Assembly (NCBI GenBank): GCA_002337045.1
Contig: DDFF01000008.1
Location: 62,001 to 126,000, forward strand
Direction: 5' to 3'
DNA length: 64,000 nucleotides
Source of the DNA: Bacteroidetes bacterium UBA1935
GTDB taxonomy: Bacteria; Bacteroidota; Bacteroidia; Chitinophagales; Chitinophagaceae
A model generated the notes under the pieces. That model was not told the origin of the DNA and did no database searches. It saw nothing but the letters and a program-made list of their open reading frames with translations. This document shows positions 60,711 to 64,000 of this stretch, one piece after another; position 1 is the first letter of the stretch; each line of letters begins with the position of its first letter. The position numbers and the translations under genes are program-made.

Positions 60711-60955
60711 TTAATCAGTTTAAGAGATAACCAGTTTGTTTACTGATATTCCCTTACACCCTATATGCTTTCTCTCGTAGCTACGGCAGCATGGCTACCA
60801 TAGTAATACAAATATAGCACTCCTGCGGAATTATAATCTATGAGTTACGAAAATGGTTAATGTTTAACCTCTGGATAACAAAGCCATAAGCCACAACAAA
60901 GTAAAAATGTTTATAACATGTGTATTTCATTGTAATCTAACATTCACATAAAGAT

Positions 60956-60982
60956 TTTGTAACAATTATATGGGTAACTTTA
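60956..60982 (+). promoter_or_regulatory. Promoter of the YkuK-like gene
   Basis: TTTG (60956-60959) and TAACTTTA (60975-60982) are 19 bases apart, the same spacing as the DUF58 promoter, with G to A in the last -7 base. The ATG is at 61004. Confidence 0.65.
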
Positions 60983-61003
60983 GTATAACTAAAATATATA
61001 CCT

Positions 61004-61477
61004 ATGTTATGGCGCACATTTAGTGGAGAAACACTGAAAGAACCCGTCAAGAACGCGGTAGAAAACGTAATAGTGCGGGAAAGAAATGCAGGCTGGAAAC
61101 TGAAAGTTTGCATTGGCACAGACTCGCAGGTGCGGGGTGGCGAAACAGAGTTTGCTACCGTAATCGTGTTTCTTCGGGAAAAGCATGGCGGTTTTATGTA
61201 CATCTGCAATGACAAAACAAAGCAGCAGTACAGTGTAAAAGAGCGTATGCTGATAGAGGTGGCCAAAAGCATTGAGATTGCTTACGAGCTATGCGACCTC
61301 TTCAACACCTATGATGTAGACATGGAAGTACATGCAGACATTAACACCAATCCCCAGTTTAAAAGCAATGAAGCCCTGCGCGAGGCCATGGGTTACATAC
61401 TGGGCATGGGATTTGCATTTAAGGCCAAACCTGATGCTTTTGCCAGCAGTTGCTGTGCAGACAAGGTGGTAAACTAA
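61004..61477 (+). CDS. YkuK family ribonuclease H-like protein (DUF458)
   Basis: The 157-residue protein has the family pattern VCIGTDSQVRGGETEFATVI with the first acidic residue of an RNase H-like fold, ERMLIEVAKSIEIAYEL, VHADINTNPQFKS, and a C-terminal KAKPDAFASSCCADK. YkuK is listed as RNase H-like, but the activity is unproven. It stands alone after a typical Bacteroidota promoter. Confidence 0.86.
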   Translation: MLWRTFSGETLKEPVKNAVENVIVRERNAGWKLKVCIGTDSQVRGGETEFATVIVFLREKHGGFMYICNDKTKQQYSVKERMLIEVAKSIEIAYELCDLFNTYDVDMEVHADINTNPQFKSNEALREAMGYILGMGFAFKAKPDAFASSCCADKVVN

Positions 61478-61689
61478 GACTACTTTGTTCCTTTCTTTTG
61501 TTTAAACGGCGAAGTCAGCGCCGATGGGGAAGTATCCTCTCTACATTAAGCTATTAACCGAGGGTTTAAAAGCAGACACATTAATAATTTTTAATCTCCT
61601 GATAAGCCTGTTTGAGCCCTTATTACTTCGGTATATGTGCTAAAAATGTTACATTTACTTTAACAGTAATTGGGGTTATTAACTGGTAT

Positions 61690-64000
61690 ATGATGGAAAA
61701 ATTATTCCGCTCTTTAATATTAGGGGCTTTGCTGCCATTGAGTGTTATGGCCAAACCGGGGAACGGGGCATTGGAGTTTGTTGCCAATAAGGGACAATGG
61801 GAAGGCCCGTTTCTTTACAAAGCTGCAACCGGCAACGGACAGGTATTTCTGGAGCGCAATACATTTACCTATGTAATAGGTGCACCTGAGAATGACACCA
61901 AGATTAAAGACTTTAAAGTTGGTAAGTCTTTAGCCGGCATTCTGAATTACCACGCCTACAAAATGGTGTTTGAAGGGGGTAATGTAAATAGTACTGTAAC
62001 GGAAAGTAAACTGCAACAACATTATTACAATTATTTTATAGGTAACGACCAAACGAAATGGAAATCGGGTATTCACCCGGCACTTGCACTGGACTACCAC
62101 AATATGTATAAAAATGTGGATGTACATATTGCATCTGATGGTGATAACATGAAATATGACCTGATTGTGAATCCCGGTGCCGATGTGAGTAAGATAAGGA
62201 TGAAGTATGTAGGTGCCACCAGCCTGAGCCTGAAAGCAGGTAAACTGGTAATAGGTACTACAGTTGGTAATGTAGAAGAGCTGAAACCATATGCCTACCA
62301 GATAATAAATGGTGAACGAACCGAGGTAACGTGTAAATATAAACTGGACGGAGAAACCGTAACATTCAGCTTTCCGTATGGATATGATGAAACACAGATG
62401 CTGGTGATAGACCCTACGGTAGTATTCGCAACTTTCACAGGTTCCAGCTTCGATAACTGGGGATATACGGCTACTTATGACGCTGCAGGCAATTTCTATG
62501 CAGGGGGTGTAACCAGCAGTGTGAGTGGGGGTACAGGCTACCCGATACTGCCTGCAACAGGTGCTATACAAAGTACCTATGGCGGTGGTTCTACCACCAG
62601 TGGTAACGGTTTCCCTTGCGATATTGCTATCAGTAAGTTTAATGCAAACGGTACCGCATTGATATATTCAACCTATCTGGGTGGTAATGACAATGAGCAG
62701 CCACATAGCTTGTATGTAGATGCTTTAGGTAATCTTGCGATTGCAGGCCGCAGTTATTCTGCAAATTTCCCTACAACACCCGGCTGTTATGATAACACAT
62801 ACAATGGCAAAGGTGATCTGGTGATTACATTATTCAGTTCTGCAGGGACAGCGTTATTGGGCTCTACATTTGTGGGCGGTAGCGAAGAAGATATTTCTAA
62901 TACTACATCTGCAGAATTTGGCTGGGGGGGCTTAAAACACAACTATGGTGATGATGCACGTAGCGAAGTGATAATGGACAATGCAGGTAACATATATATA
63001 GCAGCATGTACAAAATCATCAGATTTTCCCACACTTAATGCCATAAAAACCACACTGACATCAGGCGACGTGCAAGATGGTATAGTGTTGAAAATGAACA
63101 GGGCTTTAACTACCATGCTTTGGAGTACTTATCTTGGGGGTAGTAGCGATGATGCTGCATATGTACTCACATTGGATAATTCGCAAACACAAGTGTTTGT
63201 AGCTGGCGGTACAGCAAGCAATAACTTTCCTGCAACAGCAGGTACCTATCAGGAAACTGCACAAGGTGGTATTGACGGATTTATAGTACGTTTTCAAAAT
63301 GGAGGTAGCTACGCCCTGCAAAAGGGTACTTATATAGGCCGTGCGGGCTACGATCAGTGTTTTGGTATACAGGTAGACCTTGCCAATAATGTATATACCA
63401 TGGGGCAGACCATGGGGGGGACATTCCCTGTTACAGCCGGGGCATATAGTAATCCAGGTTCAAGCCAGTTTGTAATGAAACTTGATAATAACCTGTCTGC
63501 AAACCTGATATCAACAGTGTATGGTTCCGGCAATTCCAGCGCAACCAATATATCGCCGGTAGCGTTTCTTGTAGATACTTGTGAAAACGTATACATATCT
63601 GGTTGGGGCGGTGATATTTATTCGCCCACCTTCACCCCCCCTACAGGTACGGGTACAACATTCGGCATGCCGCTATCCAGCGCGCCTAATCCGCCGGCAC
63701 AGTCTACAACAGACGGTGCAGATTTTTACTTTATTGTTTTTTCAAAAAACCTGACATCGCTACTCTATTCTACATTCATGGGGCGTAGCGGTGGTGTACC
63801 GGAACACGTAGATGGTGGCACGAGCCGTTTCGACAGAAATGGTGTTGTATATCAGGCCATTTGCGGTGCATGCGGTGGTGGTAGTTTCCCTACCACAGCG
63901 GGTGTGTACAAGCCAACAAATGGTTCGTCCAACTGTAACCTGGTAGCATTGAAAATTGCGATGAATCTTGGTAGGGTAAAATCTCAGTTTTCTATCAGCC
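61690..64000 (+). CDS. Large secreted SBBP-repeat protein, start only (runs off window)
   Basis: From ATG 61690 an uninterrupted frame of 770 codons reaches the window end. It starts with a signal peptide (MMEKLFRSLILGALLPLSVM), then an N-terminal domain typical of DUF7948/gliding-associated proteins (LEFVANKGQWEGPFLYKAAT, FLERNTFTYVIGAPENDT). A chain of SBBP-type repeats follows (ATFTGSSFDNWGYTATYDAA, IYSTYLGGNDNEQPHSLYVD, LWSTYLGGSSDDAAYVLTLD). Related proteins end in a gliding-motility or T9SS C-terminal domain; that part lies beyond the window. It is likely an outer-surface adhesin of more than 1000 residues. Confidence 0.85.
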   Translation, partial: MMEKLFRSLILGALLPLSVMAKPGNGALEFVANKGQWEGPFLYKAATGNGQVFLERNTFTYVIGAPENDTKIKDFKVGKSLAGILNYHAYKMVFEGGNVNSTVTESKLQQHYYNYFIGNDQTKWKSGIHPALALDYHNMYKNVDVHIASDGDNMKYDLIVNPGADVSKIRMKYVGATSLSLKAGKLVIGTTVGNVEELKPYAYQIINGERTEVTCKYKLDGETVTFSFPYGYDETQMLVIDPTVVFATFTGSSFDNWGYTATYDAAGNFYAGGVTSSVSGGTGYPILPATGAIQSTYGGGSTTSGNGFPCDIAISKFNANGTALIYSTYLGGNDNEQPHSLYVDALGNLAIAGRSYSANFPTTPGCYDNTYNGKGDLVITLFSSAGTALLGSTFVGGSEEDISNTTSAEFGWGGLKHNYGDDARSEVIMDNAGNIYIAACTKSSDFPTLNAIKTTLTSGDVQDGIVLKMNRALTTMLWSTYLGGSSDDAAYVLTLDNSQTQVFVAGGTASNNFPATAGTYQETAQGGIDGFIVRFQNGGSYALQKGTYIGRAGYDQCFGIQVDLANNVYTMGQTMGGTFPVTAGAYSNPGSSQFVMKLDNNLSANLISTVYGSGNSSATNISPVAFLVDTCENVYISGWGGDIYSPTFTPPTGTGTTFGMPLSSAPNPPAQSTTDGADFYFIVFSKNLTSLLYSTFMGRSGGVPEHVDGGTSRFDRNGVVYQAICGACGGGSFPTTAGVYKPTNGSSNCNLVALKIAMNLGRVKSQFSIS

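Noticed and set aside
61930..62571. Minus-strand frame of 213 codons opposite the SBBP protein
   Set aside because: Antisense to a continuous secreted-protein frame with a signal peptide and recognised repeats.
1..64000. Mobile elements or prophage
   Set aside because: No transposase, integrase, terminal inverted repeats or structural phage genes were found; the atypical genes are isolated small orphans.

Overview
The window is chromosomal DNA from a Bacteroidota bacterium, most likely of the Chitinophagales/Sphingobacteriia type. Signs of this are GldH, type IX secretion (T9SS) C-terminal sorting domains, a bacterial geranylgeranylglyceryl-phosphate synthase-family protein, a Bacteroidota-type ECF sigma/anti-sigma pair, CCC-motif and DUF2911 proteins, the near absence of Shine-Dalgarno sequences, and several promoters of the Bacteroidota form (TTTG about 19 bases before TAnnTTTG). 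The sequence alone does not allow a genus call. No tRNA, rRNA, transposase, integrase, phage gene or CRISPR array was seen. Most genes are well-spaced housekeeping genes with clear intrinsic terminators between convergent units.

Layout. 0-6.7 kb: an EnvC-like cell-division factor, YicC RNase, GldH with an orphan histidine kinase, RNase HII, a secreted beta-rich protein, the GGGP synthase-family enzyme and MscL. 6.9-13.5 kb: a TetR-TolC-adaptor-RND efflux operon with a palindrome placed between the promoter elements. 13.6-18.9 kb: a five-gene polyketide-type set (methyltransferase, halogenase-like flavoprotein, a short ketosynthase-like protein, an intact ketosynthase, and a ketosynthase homologue without catalytic residues). 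It resembles part of a flexirubin/aryl-polyene pathway, but no carrier protein, ammonia-lyase or acyltransferase is nearby. 18.9-30.9 kb: ferredoxin-NADP reductase-like protein, Kbl, cytochrome c, signal peptidase I, kynurenine monooxygenase, RecJ, a PfkB kinase, a sugar nucleotidyltransferase and an M3 peptidase.

31-36.6 kb: RadA preceded by a leader with its own terminator, an orphan protein, ComF, a FadL-type porin and a GDSL lipoprotein. 36.6-44.3 kb: LRR and T9SS secreted proteins, CtpA protease, an Hpt/DUF2752/CCC operon, and an ECF sigma/anti-sigma/beta-barrel operon. 44.4-51.4 kb: a pseudouridine synthase with a long repetitive basic N-terminus, an amidohydrolase, a lipoprotein and a three-gene fragment of the Bat (aerotolerance) operon. 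51.3-64 kb: a transglutaminase-like protein overlapping batA, UvrB, a propeller-LamG-T9SS protein, small membrane proteins, a flavin reductase, a DUF2911 protein, an unknown membrane protein, a YkuK-like protein and the start of a large SBBP-repeat secreted protein that runs off the window.

The best candidates for new biology are the split polyketide module with a halogenase-like enzyme next to a dedicated efflux operon, the TetR operator, the RadA leader, and the expanding repeat array of the pseudouridine synthase.
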